Source of the DNA: Sulfurimonas sp.
GTDB lineage: Bacteria; Campylobacterota; Campylobacteria; Campylobacterales; Sulfurimonadaceae
Length of the DNA: 12,179 nucleotides
Assembly: GCA_002733945.2 (NCBI GenBank)
Contig: NVXO02000009.1
Coordinates: forward strand, 50,882-63,060
Direction: 5' to 3'
Shown here in pieces: positions 1 to 8,155 of this stretch. The number at the start of each line of letters is the position of its first letter. The stretch's first letter is position 1. Position numbers and translations under genes: made by a program. Below the pieces are notes generated by a model. The model had not been told where the DNA came from. It worked only from the letters and a program-made list of their open reading frames with translations, and did not search any database.

Positions 1-66
1 CTATTCTTGTTATATAGTTTTTCTATTATTGTTAAATATAATTACTATTATTGTTATAATTATTCT
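1..66. repeat. Three 12-bp direct repeats at exact 22-bp period
   Basis: The core CTATTATTGTTA occurs at 23-34 and 45-56, and a one-mismatch copy (CTATTCTTGTTA) at 1-12. The start-to-start distance is 22 bp both times, about two turns of B-DNA, so all copies face the same side of the helix. The array begins at the window edge and may extend further left. No copy follows after 66. The bases between the cores are AT-rich and not conserved, unlike CRISPR repeats. Iteron-like or regulator-binding repeats are possible; low-complexity coincidence is the alternative. Confidence 0.45.
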
Positions 67-130
67 TAAAATTGATAGGAAAATATTGGAATTAATAGCA
101 TATATCTTAGGTTGTAAACTATTTATTTAT
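67..130. other. Short intergenic stretch, no gene seen
   Basis: AT-rich sequence between the direct repeats and the left end of the IS4-type element. No open reading frame, RNA gene or terminator is visible. Confidence 0.4.
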
Positions 131-150
131 AACTGACCTTACGGACTTTT
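131..150. repeat. Left terminal inverted repeat of the IS4-type element
   Basis: Begins AACTGACCTTACG and pairs with 1226-1245 at 17 of 20 positions. Confidence 0.75.
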
Positions 151-175
151 AAAAACAAAGAAGATAAAATATACT

Positions 176-1227
176 ATGAAAACAGATTACCTAGAACTCT
201 ACACAGACTACCTAATCAGCAGTAATGGCTATGCAACAACAGGCTTATCCGATATGATGGATAATGAAGTTAGCCATGACCAAATAACAAGATTTTTACT
301 AAAAAATGAGTTTAACTCAAAAGACTTATAGAAAGAAGTAAAACCAACTGTACGAGAAGTAGAGAGTGAAGAGGCATGTCTAATTTTTGATGATACTATC
401 CAAGAGAAGAAGTGGACGAAAGAGAGTGAAATGAACTGTTATCATTTTGACCATACAGTTGGTAAAACTGTAAAAGGGATAAACCTTTTTAATGCACTTT
501 ACTACAGTAATGATGTATCTATACCTGTCGCATTTGAGATAGTGAAAAAGCCTATAAGATATAGTGAATTAAAAACAAAAAAAGAGAGAAGAAAATCAGA
601 TACAACTAAAAATGAACTTATGAGAGATATTATCCAAACGACCATCAATAATAAACTAAAGTATAGCTACATACTGATGGATACATGGTTTACATCTCAG
701 GAAAACTTTGAGTTTATTGAGAAGAAAGAGAAAAAGTTTATAGCAGCAATAAAGAGTAATAGGCTCTTTGCTACTAGCCTAGAAGAAAAATATAATGGAA
801 AGTTCCAAAGAGTAGATTCATTAGAATTATCAGATAAGCAATCTATACGAGGTTACCTAAAAGGATATGATAAAGAAGCCCTAATAGTCCGCCGAATCTT
901 TAAAAACAAAGATGGTAGTATAGGTATATTAAATCTGGTATGTAGTGATATCACTCTTGATGGTTCTACTGTCTCAACAATCTATGAAAAACGATGGAAA
1001 GTTGAAGAGTTTCATAAGTCTATAAAACATAACTCAGCTCTTGCTAAGTCACCTACAAAAACAGTTAGAACTCAAAGTAACCATCTATTTATGTCAATAT
1101 TGGCATTTTTAAACTAGAAAAGTTAAAGATAAAACACCAACTTAATCATTTCGCACTTAGAACTAAGTTGCTTATCAAAGCTAATCAAGTTTCATTTATG
1201 GCACTTCAGAGGCTTAAGGCTTGTTAA
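176..1227 (+). pseudogene. IS4-type DDE transposase, broken by an in-frame TAG and a frameshift
   Basis: The transposase would cut and join DNA at the ends of its own element. Reading from ATG 176, the frame meets TAG at 329-331 where the surrounding sequence (KDL-stop-KEVK) suggests an original Trp or Gln codon. The same frame then continues to TAG 1115-1117. Catalytic residues are visible: Asp-Asp in LIFDDTI (codons 389-394), Asp in ILMDTWFTS (codon 680), and the perfect IS4 signature Y-x2-R-x3-E-x6-K in YEKRWKVEEFHKSIK from codon 983. After a run of five T (1106-1110) the frame changes. With one more T the protein would run on as KLEKLKIKHQLNHFALRTKLLIKA to TAA 1225-1227, a typical C-terminus for these transposases. 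Two lesions make the copy very probably non-functional. The open part without the first stop is 431-1117. Confidence 0.85.
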
Positions 1228-1245
1228 AGGTGCGTAATGTCAGTT
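1226..1245. repeat. Right terminal inverted repeat of the IS4-type element
   Basis: Ends CGTAATGTCAGTT, the near reverse complement of 131-143. The restored transposase stop codon (TAA, 1225-1227) overlaps its inner edge, a compact arrangement usual for insertion sequences. Confidence 0.75.
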
Positions 1246-1257
1246 AATAAGTAAAGA

Positions 1258-2133
1258 TTAAAACCTTATGGGTAAGTAAAAGCTCAGCTCAAAACGCTTG
1301 TCGTCAGATAGATATTTATTCTTTTTATAAATGGCAAATGGTGGTTTAGTTGTAGTTTCGTATTCACTATTTGGTAACCATTCGGTATAGAGCCAATGCA
1401 TAAACGGTAAGAAATCACCATCTGTTCCTTCTATATCAAATTGAGCATATGTACCATTAGCAATTTTAAATTTAGGCAATCTTTCACTCTGTGATGTAAG
1501 TTTCTCTGAAACTTCAATACAAGCGACATATTGACACTCTTCAAGATGAGTAACTGATGGGTTGTCGTGAAATAATGCAATATGCCTATAATTTTTAATA
1601 TTATTACGATATGTCCAAGTTTGGATCTTTTGCCATGTCTGTTTAATCGCATCGTTATAGCCATTATGCCTAATGTAGAAAGCTTCTATTTGTGGCATTT
1701 TAACAATAGTTGCCTCAATATTGTCATAATTGGCAGTTGAGTCTTTTGCTTTTTGTGACTTTTCAATTATATTTTGTGAATATCTTTTATATCCATCTTT
1801 TTTCCATTCAGTAGGAGTCATTAAAAATCTTTCCTTAAAAACTCTAATAAATGACGTTTGTGAACTATATCCACATAAGGAAGCTATTTCTGTAATAGTC
1901 GAATGTTTATTTGTTAGTAATAGAGTAGACGCTTTTTGAAGTCTTATTGATTTAATACTTTGATATATATTTCTGCCGAAAATTTCTTTAAATATTTTAT
2001 GCATATAAAATTTACTTATGTTAAAGCTTTGGGCAAGTTCGTTCATATTTATATTTGTATCAATATGTTTATAGATATAGAACAGTATGTCGTTGGATAT
2101 CTTTGTTTTTTTATTAAGTGTTTCTTTTTTCAT
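1258..2133 (-). CDS. AraC-family transcriptional regulator with GyrI-like ligand-binding domain
   Basis: A 291-residue two-domain regulator. Residues about 12-112 form an AraC/XylS DNA-binding domain with two helix-turn-helix units: MNELAQSFNISKFYMHKIFKE near residue 30 and TITEIASLCGYSSQTSFIRVF near residue 79. The latter is the conserved second helix pair. After a short linker, residues about 140-291 resemble the GyrI-like (SbmC, effector-binding) fold, which binds small, often hydrophobic or cationic molecules in Rob- and BmrR-type regulators. It therefore probably senses a small compound and controls an unidentified target. No strong Shine-Dalgarno precedes ATG 2133, but a TATAGT-like -10 element lies just upstream at about 2143-2148. 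The gene looks intact. It sits between a degenerate 69-codon gene and the IS4-type element, and nothing adjacent is an obvious target. Confidence 0.88.
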   Translation of the reverse strand: MKKETLNKKTKISNDILFYIYKHIDTNINMNELAQSFNISKFYMHKIFKEIFGRNIYQSIKSIRLQKASTLLLTNKHSTITEIASLCGYSSQTSFIRVFKERFLMTPTEWKKDGYKRYSQNIIEKSQKAKDSTANYDNIEATIVKMPQIEAFYIRHNGYNDAIKQTWQKIQTWTYRNNIKNYRHIALFHDNPSVTHLEECQYVACIEVSEKLTSQSERLPKFKIANGTYAQFDIEGTDGDFLPFMHWLYTEWLPNSEYETTTKPPFAIYKKNKYLSDDKRFELSFYLPIRF

Positions 2134-2289
2134 AATTCAACTATAGCAAAAAAAGTAAACATCGCTTCTTAAACTGAATTTTAAATTATGGGCTCCTCCA
2201 TCGCCTATAATGAACCCATAAAACAGAAACAGTAAAATCAGTTTTCTTATTCTAAAAATGTCCCTTGCATTTGATAAAAGTGCTGTTGT
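2134..2289. other. Intergenic region upstream of the AraC-type gene
   Basis: No gene is supported here. A weak hairpin (ATGGGCTC at about 2187 pairing imperfectly with GAACCCAT at about 2212) lacks a T-tail in either direction, so I do not call a terminator. The part nearest 2134 should hold the promoter of the AraC-type gene. Confidence 0.4.
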
Positions 2290-2499
2290 TCAAGAGTACA
2301 AAGATGAAATAGAGAATGAAAAAGACTGAATGGAAGAGAAACTAGCGGATGTTTGAGAACTATTCTCATTCTTGGAGTATCTAAGTGAAGCTGATTGCTC
2401 ATTTTCAAAGTCAAGTTTGATGACATCACCGCTTGATGTTTGCATCGCGATATTGAGTTCATTTGAGCGATAAGTATCTAATCCGTAAGAGATATTCAT
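2290..2499 (-). CDS. Small Ser-rich hypothetical protein, probably a C-terminally truncated gene
   Basis: A 69-residue frame starts at ATG 2499 behind a good ribosome binding site (AGGGAACTCTT before the ATG). The protein begins MNISYGLDTYRSNELNIAM and has a TSSGDVIKLDF segment followed by a Ser/Phe-rich stretch (residues about 40-68). It resembles, from memory, the N-terminal part of small uncharacterised Campylobacterota proteins that share a 'SGD-I-LD' segment and then a longer acidic helical C-terminus. Here the frame stops at TGA right after the Ser-rich part, so the C-terminus may be lost. No continuation is obvious in the other minus-strand frames. Only 37 bp remain between its start and the left end of the IS3 element, so its original promoter may be disrupted. 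No function is proposed. Confidence 0.5.
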   Translation of the reverse strand: MNISYGLDTYRSNELNIAMQTSSGDVIKLDFENEQSASLRYSKNENSSQTSASFSSIQSFSFSISSLYS

Positions 2500-2613
2500 A
2501 AGAGTTCCCTAATATGTATTTATTATTCTTTTATATCGACATAAAAAGTAAATTGATGCGGCTACACTAATTCATACTTAGAATATTTAGTAATTCTGAG
2601 ATAAAATATCAGT

Positions 2614-2951
2614 ATGAATAAGGATAAAAGTAAGATGAAAAACAGTAAATACACCAGAGAATTTAGAGATTCTAGTGTTCAGTTAGTGATAAATTCAGAC
2701 GAGTCAACTGCAAAAATTGCCAAAGATTTGGATGTTAATGAAAAAACGCTTTATAATTGGGTGAGAGAATATAAAAAAGCCAATAATATTCCCATCATGT
2801 CAAGAGGTTATTTAACTACTGGAAATGGAAAAAACAACAACAAAGAAACTGTAGAGGAAGAGGCAAAAAGATTGCGTGCAGAGAATAAACTACTTAAACA
2901 AGAAAGAGACATCTTAAAAAAGGCAACAGCGTATTTCGCCAAAGAAACTCT

Positions 2952-2955
<4 letters not shown>
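2614..2955 (+). CDS. IS3-family transposase OrfA (helix-turn-helix subunit)
   Basis: A 113-residue protein with an N-terminal helix-turn-helix (about residues 10-55: REFRDSSVQLVINSDESTAKIAKDL then VNEKTLYNWVREYKK) that recognises the element ends. A C-terminal leucine-zipper-like coiled coil follows (about 78-105: EEEAKRLRAENKLLKQERDILKKA). This is the standard OrfA architecture. The heptamer A AAA AAG at 2916-2922, in the correct phase within codons TTA AAA AAG, is the classic -1 slippage site that fuses OrfA to OrfB. The OrfA stop TGA (2953-2955) overlaps the orfB ATG at 2952. OrfA itself looks intact. A second in-frame ATG (2635) is a possible alternative start; no strong ribosome binding site decides between them. 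Confidence 0.88.
2916..2922 (+). promoter_or_regulatory. Programmed -1 ribosomal frameshift site (A AAA AAG)
   Basis: The zero frame reads TTA AAA AAG, so the slippery heptamer is in register. Shifting by -1 enters the orfB frame, which is open from here through its ATG at 2952. IS3 elements use this site to make the OrfAB fusion transposase. Confidence 0.75.
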
Positions 2956-3817
<862 letters not shown>

Positions 3818-3874
3818 ATATATTTGTTCTGAGTATGATATAGGGTTGACATATCACTTTTTTATGTCACACTC

Positions 3875-4481
3875 TTATACTACTAAAACCCTCTGCAAAA
3901 ACCAAAATACTGCAACACTCCCGATCATATATGCAAGTAAGAGTCTATAAGCATTTAAGCTAAGTCTTAAAAACTTCTCTATAAGAAAAAATAACACTAA
4001 TAAAATACCGATAAAAAGAAGCTGTCCTATTTCAACTCCTAGATTAAAAAAGAGAAGAGAGGGAACTATGTCATTTGGTGAAAGTCCTATTTCTTTTAAA
4101 ACAGATGCAAACCCCAAACCATGTATTAGTCCAAAAAATGAGGCTATCAGCCACGGGTATTTTTGTGCAAGATAAATTTTACCCCTTGAGTCATACACAA
4201 TCTCAGCCGACACAAAAACGATGGATAATGCAATAAGAACTTCAACTAAAACACTAGAGACAAATATGATGAATACCTAAGTCAATATAGGTATAAATGA
4301 GTTGTAAAAAACCAGACTGATAGTTGATGAGAAGTTCACCTGTCTGGAGTAAAATCCTTTGGATACTAGCACCCCCATCTAAAAAAACTAACTTAGATAT
4401 GAATTCAATTGAACTACTGTCTAAGTTCTTTATTGTTATGACTTCTTTATCTATAGATTTTTGAGTAGTAAACTCTAATTT
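3875..4481 (-). pseudogene. HupE/UreJ-family membrane protein, pseudogene with internal deletion
   Basis: Family members are membrane proteins with a periplasmic N-terminal part and a six- or seven-helix region; a role in metal or hydrogenase/urease-related transport is proposed but not settled. The C-terminal piece (open 4276 down to the stop at 3875) reads SSVLVEVLIALSIVFVSAEIVYD, then the hallmark GLIHGLGFASVL, then two more membrane segments to the natural end FLQRVLVV. A second piece in another frame (4481 down to TAG 4254) gives the end of the periplasmic part and YTYIDLGIHHI, which should lead into a 'GFDHLLF' helix. That helix and the following ones (an estimated 50-70 residues) are absent, and the frame changes at the junction near 4260-4270. 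The start is also missing: a TAA (4482-4484) precedes the second piece. A GTG at 4213 could begin a 112-residue fragment, but no ribosome binding site supports it. Confidence 0.75.
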
Positions 4482-4542
4482 TTATAAGATTTTCTTTAAC
4501 AAACTATCATATTTACTAATATATAATAGCTGTAATTAAAGA

Positions 4543-5763
4543 TTAATTAAAAAAGTAACTTTTACCTTTGTTTACCCTTGCAAAATGGAAGTCAATACTC
4601 GATAAAAGTCTGCTATCAAGGTAGTGAATATCACTTGCATCTTGTTTTATAAATATTGCAAGTCTCCAGTTTTGTATATCAAGTATAAGAGATTCAATTG
4701 ATACACGTAAACTGCTTCTATGCTCATCACTTAAGTCGTTTACAGCTGTATTATAGAGTAGGGCACTCAGTACTTTTAATGTATTTGATAAGTCTTTAAA
4801 CTCAAAAAGGCTAGCTAATGCTTTTGCATAATTATTAAAAAGTCTAGATAGTTCTGTAAGTATTTCTGTTGTCAGGAGTTCTGCCTTATGAATACTATTT
4901 ATAACATCTTCTTCAAGCTCACTACATTCTGCGATTAAATCATAATCTATATTTATCTCTTGTATATATTGAGCTGCACTGATAGTTGTACATCTCACAG
5001 CATTTATTGTGCATGGTGTTTCTTTTTGAATGATAGAAAGTTTTATTAGAGACTCTTTATATTTATCTATAAACTTATCTTTAAAAAGATAACCTTGTAT
5101 AAAATCTACACCTATCTCTTTTACAACATCTAAATCATTTTGTGTCTCTACCCCTTCTAGCACAGTGTGTTTATTTGATAGTTTTGCATATCTTACTATA
5201 CCTTTTGCTACTTCTATATAAGCTCTGTTTGTTTGGATAGTTCTTATAAAATCCATATCGAGTTTTATTGTGCTGGCTCTATGAAATAAAGAACTTACAA
5301 AAACACTATTTGGTTTTGAGAAATCATCATAAGCAAAATCTACATTTGACTCTTCCAAGCAGTTCATAAAATGTTCTATATGCACTATATTCTCATCATC
5401 AGAATTTTCTATAATTTCGACTACAATATTAGTAGTTGAATTAAAGAGTTTAATCCAATGCATAATATGCTTGGGTTTAGTAGCTACATCGGGGTCAAGG
5501 TTTATAAATAGTTTTTTACCCTTAGGTCTATTTTTGATTTGATATGTTTTTATAACGGATTCTACATCAAAAAATAATTCTAAATTTTTGTGTAAACTTT
5601 TAAAAAATATATCTGGTGCAATTGCTTTTCCTTCATACTTAAATCTACTTAACGCTTCATAACCAATAATATTCATATTCTTTATATCTACAATAGGTTC
5701 ATAAGAAACCCCATAATCCTCATTATCCATAATAGATTTAATAATTTTTTTTGTTAATTTCAT
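4543..5763 (-). CDS. EAL-domain protein, putative cyclic di-GMP phosphodiesterase with uncharacterised C-terminal domain
   Basis: A 406-residue cytoplasmic protein without membrane segments. Residues about 15-245 form an EAL domain, which hydrolyses cyclic di-GMP to pGpG. Visible active-site residues are E36 in EALSRF, N88 in INLD, E116 in VEIIEN, D146-D147 in YDDF, K167 in IKLD, E203 in LEGVET and Q223 in IQGYLF. So the metal- and substrate-binding set appears complete. The loop after DDF is unusual: SKPNS replaces the common GTGYSS, which may lower activity or alter dimer control. Residues about 250-406 form a mainly helical region (SNTLKVLSALLYNTAVNDL; LDIQNWRLAIFIKQDASDIHYLDS) that I do not recognise and that could be a sensor or partner-binding domain. 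A GGAG ribosome binding site precedes ATG 5763. The gene is divergent from feoAB and shares an 86-bp control region with it, so it may respond to iron. Confidence 0.88.
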   Translation of the reverse strand: MKLTKKIIKSIMDNEDYGVSYEPIVDIKNMNIIGYEALSRFKYEGKAIAPDIFFKSLHKNLELFFDVESVIKTYQIKNRPKGKKLFINLDPDVATKPKHIMHWIKLFNSTTNIVVEIIENSDDENIVHIEHFMNCLEESNVDFAYDDFSKPNSVFVSSLFHRASTIKLDMDFIRTIQTNRAYIEVAKGIVRYAKLSNKHTVLEGVETQNDLDVVKEIGVDFIQGYLFKDKFIDKYKESLIKLSIIQKETPCTINAVRCTTISAAQYIQEINIDYDLIAECSELEEDVINSIHKAELLTTEILTELSRLFNNYAKALASLFEFKDLSNTLKVLSALLYNTAVNDLSDEHRSSLRVSIESLILDIQNWRLAIFIKQDASDIHYLDSRLLSSIDFHFARVNKGKSYFFN

Positions 5764-5776
5764 TGTCTCTCCATTT

Positions 5777-5811
5777 AATTTTAAGAATTATATAGTACAA
5801 TTCTTAAAATT
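5777..5811. promoter_or_regulatory. Perfect 13-bp dyad containing back-to-back -10 elements
   Basis: AATTTTAAGAATT (5777-5789) and its exact reverse complement AATTCTTAAAATT (5799-5811) flank a 9-bp spacer. On the minus strand TATAAT (5792-5787) is a good -10 for the EAL gene. On the plus strand TACAAT (5796-5801) or TAAAAT (5805-5810) can serve feoA. The two promoters would thus overlap almost face to back, and one polymerase could exclude the other. The dyad could also bind a dimeric regulator. Confidence 0.6.
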
Positions 5812-5826
5812 TAATAATGATTATCA
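5812..5826 (+). promoter_or_regulatory. Fur box upstream of feoA
   Basis: TAATAATGATTATCA matches the 7-1-7 Fur consensus TGATAATnATTATCA at all but one defined position, and a GATAA follows at 5832. It lies just after the candidate feoA -10 elements, covering the expected transcription start, which fits repression by Fe-Fur. The ribosome binding site starts 12 bp further on. Confidence 0.75.
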
Positions 5827-5837
5827 AAATTGATAAA

Positions 5838-5843
5838 AAGGAG
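5838..5843 (+). promoter_or_regulatory. Ribosome binding site AAGGAG fixing the TTG start of feoA
   Basis: Six bases separate AAGGAG from TTG 5850. This spacing decides the start codon of feoA, which otherwise has no ATG near its conserved N-terminus. Confidence 0.75.
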
Positions 5844-5849
5844 TAGACC

Positions 5850-6074
5850 TTGAGACTGAGTGACATAAAAATAGGTAGTAGGTGCAAGATAATAAATATA
5901 CAAAATAATAAAGCACTCAAGTATAAGTTTATGGATTTTGGTATAAAAAAAGATACAGAGATACTCGTAGAACATATTTCTATATCAAAGTCTAATATAA
6001 CAGTGAAGGTTAAAAACTATACAGTTGCATTAAGAGATTATGAATCGGCTACACTAGAAGTAAGTGCATTATGA
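5850..6074 (+). CDS. feoA: Ferrous iron transport protein A (FeoA)
   Basis: A 74-residue cytoplasmic SH3-like protein that partners the iron(II) transporter FeoB. Family features are the N-terminal LSDIKIGSRCKI, a central KFMDFGIKKDTEI (the usual 'R-L-x-x-LG/MGI-x-x-G' segment in a variant form), and a C-terminal VALRDYESATLEV strand. The start is the unusual codon TTG at 5850, chosen because AAGGAG (5838-5843) sits at ideal distance and no ATG is available before residue 28. The stop TGA (6072-6074) overlaps the feoB ATG (6071) in an ATGA junction, so the two are translationally coupled. Regulation by iron through the Fur box at 5812-5826 is likely. Confidence 0.93.
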   Translation: MRLSDIKIGSRCKIINIQNNKALKYKFMDFGIKKDTEILVEHISISKSNITVKVKNYTVALRDYESATLEVSAL

Positions 6075-8155
6075 AAAAGATAAGAGTGATACTGATAGGT
6101 GAGTCAAATGTTGGAAAAACATCACTTATAAATCTACTTGGTAATAAATACTTTAAAGTAAGTAATTTTTCAGGTACTACTGTAGAAAAAAATATTGCAA
6201 GTTTAAAATATAAAAACCATGAAATAGAATTTATAGACTTACCAGGGATATACAGCATAGATGAATATGCCCAAACAGAAATAAACCTACTTGTAAAAAG
6301 AAAAATACAAGAGAATAAATATGATATCATTTTAAATATAGCAAGTGCTACTATCCTCGATAGAAATCTTAACTTATCTATGGATTTACTCGAACAAAAG
6401 TCTAAGCTTATTTTAGCGATAAATATGATAGATGAGTTAGGTGATGCAAGTATCAATTCTGAGCTTCTATCAGATATTTTAAATATTGATGTGATTCAAA
6501 TATCTACAAAAAACAGTACAAATATCACTCCTCTTTTAGATACTATAGTTAAAGTCTATTCTGAGGACCTAAAGATAAATACTTTTAAGTATCCAAAAGC
6601 TTTAGAACAAGAGTTAAATATGATTGAGTCTTTTTTATCAACAAACTCAAATTATCTTACAGATAAAAGTTTAGATGTAGCCTTAGCTTATATTGGAGTG
6701 AAAAAGAGTGAGCTAAAGGATAGATATATAGCTATGAAACTTTTAGAGAAAGACACAGAAATAACAAAAATTGTTTCTTTTCTTCATTTTTATAATCCTT
6801 TAAAAAAACTATTAGATAATGCTCGAAGTCGTATATATAATTATTATGATACACAAGATTTACTCTACTTAAAAAAAGAGCTCAAACAAAATTTAGCACA
6901 CTCTTTATTTTTACAAACTACTGAAAACTTTGTGCACAAGTCAACTTTAACCAATAAAATTGATAAATTATTAATTAGTAATCTTAGCGGTATAGCGATA
7001 TTTCTTTTTATCATGTGGGTAATATTTGAGAGTACTTTTTATATTGGCTCTATCCCTATGTTATATATTGAAGAGGGATTTAATATCTTAGGAACTTTTC
7101 TTGGTCCACTCATAGACTCTCCTAACCTAAAAAGTCTTATTATAGGTGGAATACTACCAGGGCTCTCTGCTGTTATGATGTTCTTGCCAAATATATTGAT
7201 TTTATTTTTAGGTATCACACTACTCGAAACTACAGGGTATTTAACAAGGGTAAGTTTTCTTCTTGACGGTGTTTTACAAAAGTTTGGTCTGCATGGTCAG
7301 TCAATCATCCCTTTAATAATTGGTTTTGGTTGTACAGTACCCGCTTATATGGCTACAAGAATGTTAGAAAGTAAAAAAGATAAACTTATTACACTATTTT
7401 CTTTAGGTTTTATCAGCTGCTCTGCAAAACTACCTGTGTATGTTTTGTTTATTAGTGCTTTTTTTAAACCTTCTGCCTCAGGAAATATTTTATTTGGGAT
7501 TTATATATTTGGGGTTCTTGTAGCACTTCTAAGTGCTAAGTTCTTGAACAAAACTATTTTTAAAGCCTCTAAAGAGACTTATATTATGGAACTGCCACAG
7601 TATAGACTTCCATCTTTTAAACTCATATATATGAGTGTATGGTTAAAGTCCATTTCTTATGTTAAAAAAGCGGGTATATACATCACACTTATATCCATGC
7701 TTATTTGGTTTGCATCTAGTTATCCAAAATATGATGTAGTAGATTCAAATACAAGGTTTTACAAACTTGAGCATAGCTATTTAGGACAGTTGGGTAAATC
7801 TTTAGAACCTATTTTTAAACCTTTAGGTTTTGACTGGAAAATGTCTGTCTCTCTTATGTCAGGAATGGCAGCAAAGGAAGTGATAGTATCTACTCTGAGC
7901 ATTTTATATGTAGTAGAACAAAATAATAGTAATAATAATGAGTTAATAAAAAAACTTCGAGTAAGTATTGATTTTGCTTCGGCTGTCTCTTTTATAGTCT
8001 TTATCACTTTGTATCTTCCATGTTTTGCCGCTACAATTGTTTTTACCAAAGAAAGTGGAGAAATAAAGTATTTATTTTATTTAGTGTTTTTCACACTCTC
8101 TTTTAGTTGGTTGGCTTCATATAGTGCATATAATATAGTGAGGATGATGACATGA
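6071..8155 (+). CDS. feoB: Ferrous iron transporter FeoB
   Basis: An inner-membrane iron(II) transporter with a cytoplasmic G domain, 694 residues; shorter than the 773 of E. coli FeoB. G motifs are visible: G1 GESNVGKT (10-17), G2 within SNFSGTT (31-37), G3 DLPGIYS (56-62) and G4 NMID (118-121). The first G1 residues (GES) differ from the common GNP/GQP. A helical spacer follows (about 170-300). The membrane part starts near residue 305 and includes the first gate region GFGCTVPAYMATRMLE with its conserved Cys, and the second gate region around VWLKSISYVKKAGIYI. It also has the conserved MSGMAAKEVIVSTLSILY. The reading frame is intact. Its TGA overlaps the ATG of the following GGDEF gene, so a signalling enzyme is made from the same message. 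Confidence 0.95.
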   Translation: MKKIRVILIGESNVGKTSLINLLGNKYFKVSNFSGTTVEKNIASLKYKNHEIEFIDLPGIYSIDEYAQTEINLLVKRKIQENKYDIILNIASATILDRNLNLSMDLLEQKSKLILAINMIDELGDASINSELLSDILNIDVIQISTKNSTNITPLLDTIVKVYSEDLKINTFKYPKALEQELNMIESFLSTNSNYLTDKSLDVALAYIGVKKSELKDRYIAMKLLEKDTEITKIVSFLHFYNPLKKLLDNARSRIYNYYDTQDLLYLKKELKQNLAHSLFLQTTENFVHKSTLTNKIDKLLISNLSGIAIFLFIMWVIFESTFYIGSIPMLYIEEGFNILGTFLGPLIDSPNLKSLIIGGILPGLSAVMMFLPNILILFLGITLLETTGYLTRVSFLLDGVLQKFGLHGQSIIPLIIGFGCTVPAYMATRMLESKKDKLITLFSLGFISCSAKLPVYVLFISAFFKPSASGNILFGIYIFGVLVALLSAKFLNKTIFKASKETYIMELPQYRLPSFKLIYMSVWLKSISYVKKAGIYITLISMLIWFASSYPKYDVVDSNTRFYKLEHSYLGQLGKSLEPIFKPLGFDWKMSVSLMSGMAAKEVIVSTLSILYVVEQNNSNNNELIKKLRVSIDFASAVSFIVFITLYLPCFAATIVFTKESGEIKYLFYLVFFTLSFSWLASYSAYNIVRMMT

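Larger units (their letters stand above)
131..1245 (+). mobile_element. IS4-type insertion sequence with terminal inverted repeats, inactivated
   Basis: The ends are imperfect inverted repeats at 131-150 and 1226-1245 that match at 17 of 20 positions. The outermost part reads AACTGACCTTACG on the left and, reverse-complemented, AACTGACATTACG on the right. The element encloses one transposase reading frame running left to right. I see no convincing target-site duplication beside the repeats. The right end lies 12 bp beyond the stop codon of the minus-strand AraC-type gene. Assignment to the IS4 superfamily rests on the transposase YREK signature. The exact IS group needs a database comparison. 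Confidence 0.8.

Noticed and set aside
1..66. CRISPR-like array from the 22-bp spaced repeats
   Set aside because: The repeats are 12 bp, the spacers 10 bp and AT-only in part, and there are no cas genes. Both lengths are far too short.
1100..1117. Programmed frameshift at the T-run in the IS4-type transposase
   Set aside because: A slip at ATTTTTAAA could restore the C-terminus, but IS4 transposases are not known to need it, and the copy already has an in-frame TAG. A simple deletion of one T is more likely.
118..1257. Target-site duplication around the IS4-type element
   Set aside because: Flanks ATTTATTTAT (left) and AATAAGTAAA (right) do not match in direct orientation.
2187..2219. Hairpin between ATGGGCTC and GAACCCAT as a terminator
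   Set aside because: The stem has a mismatch and a long loop, and there is no T-tail on either strand.
6049..6456. Minus-strand 135-codon open frame opposite feoB
   Set aside because: It is a hydrophobic antisense shadow of the well-conserved FeoB G domain, without a ribosome binding site.
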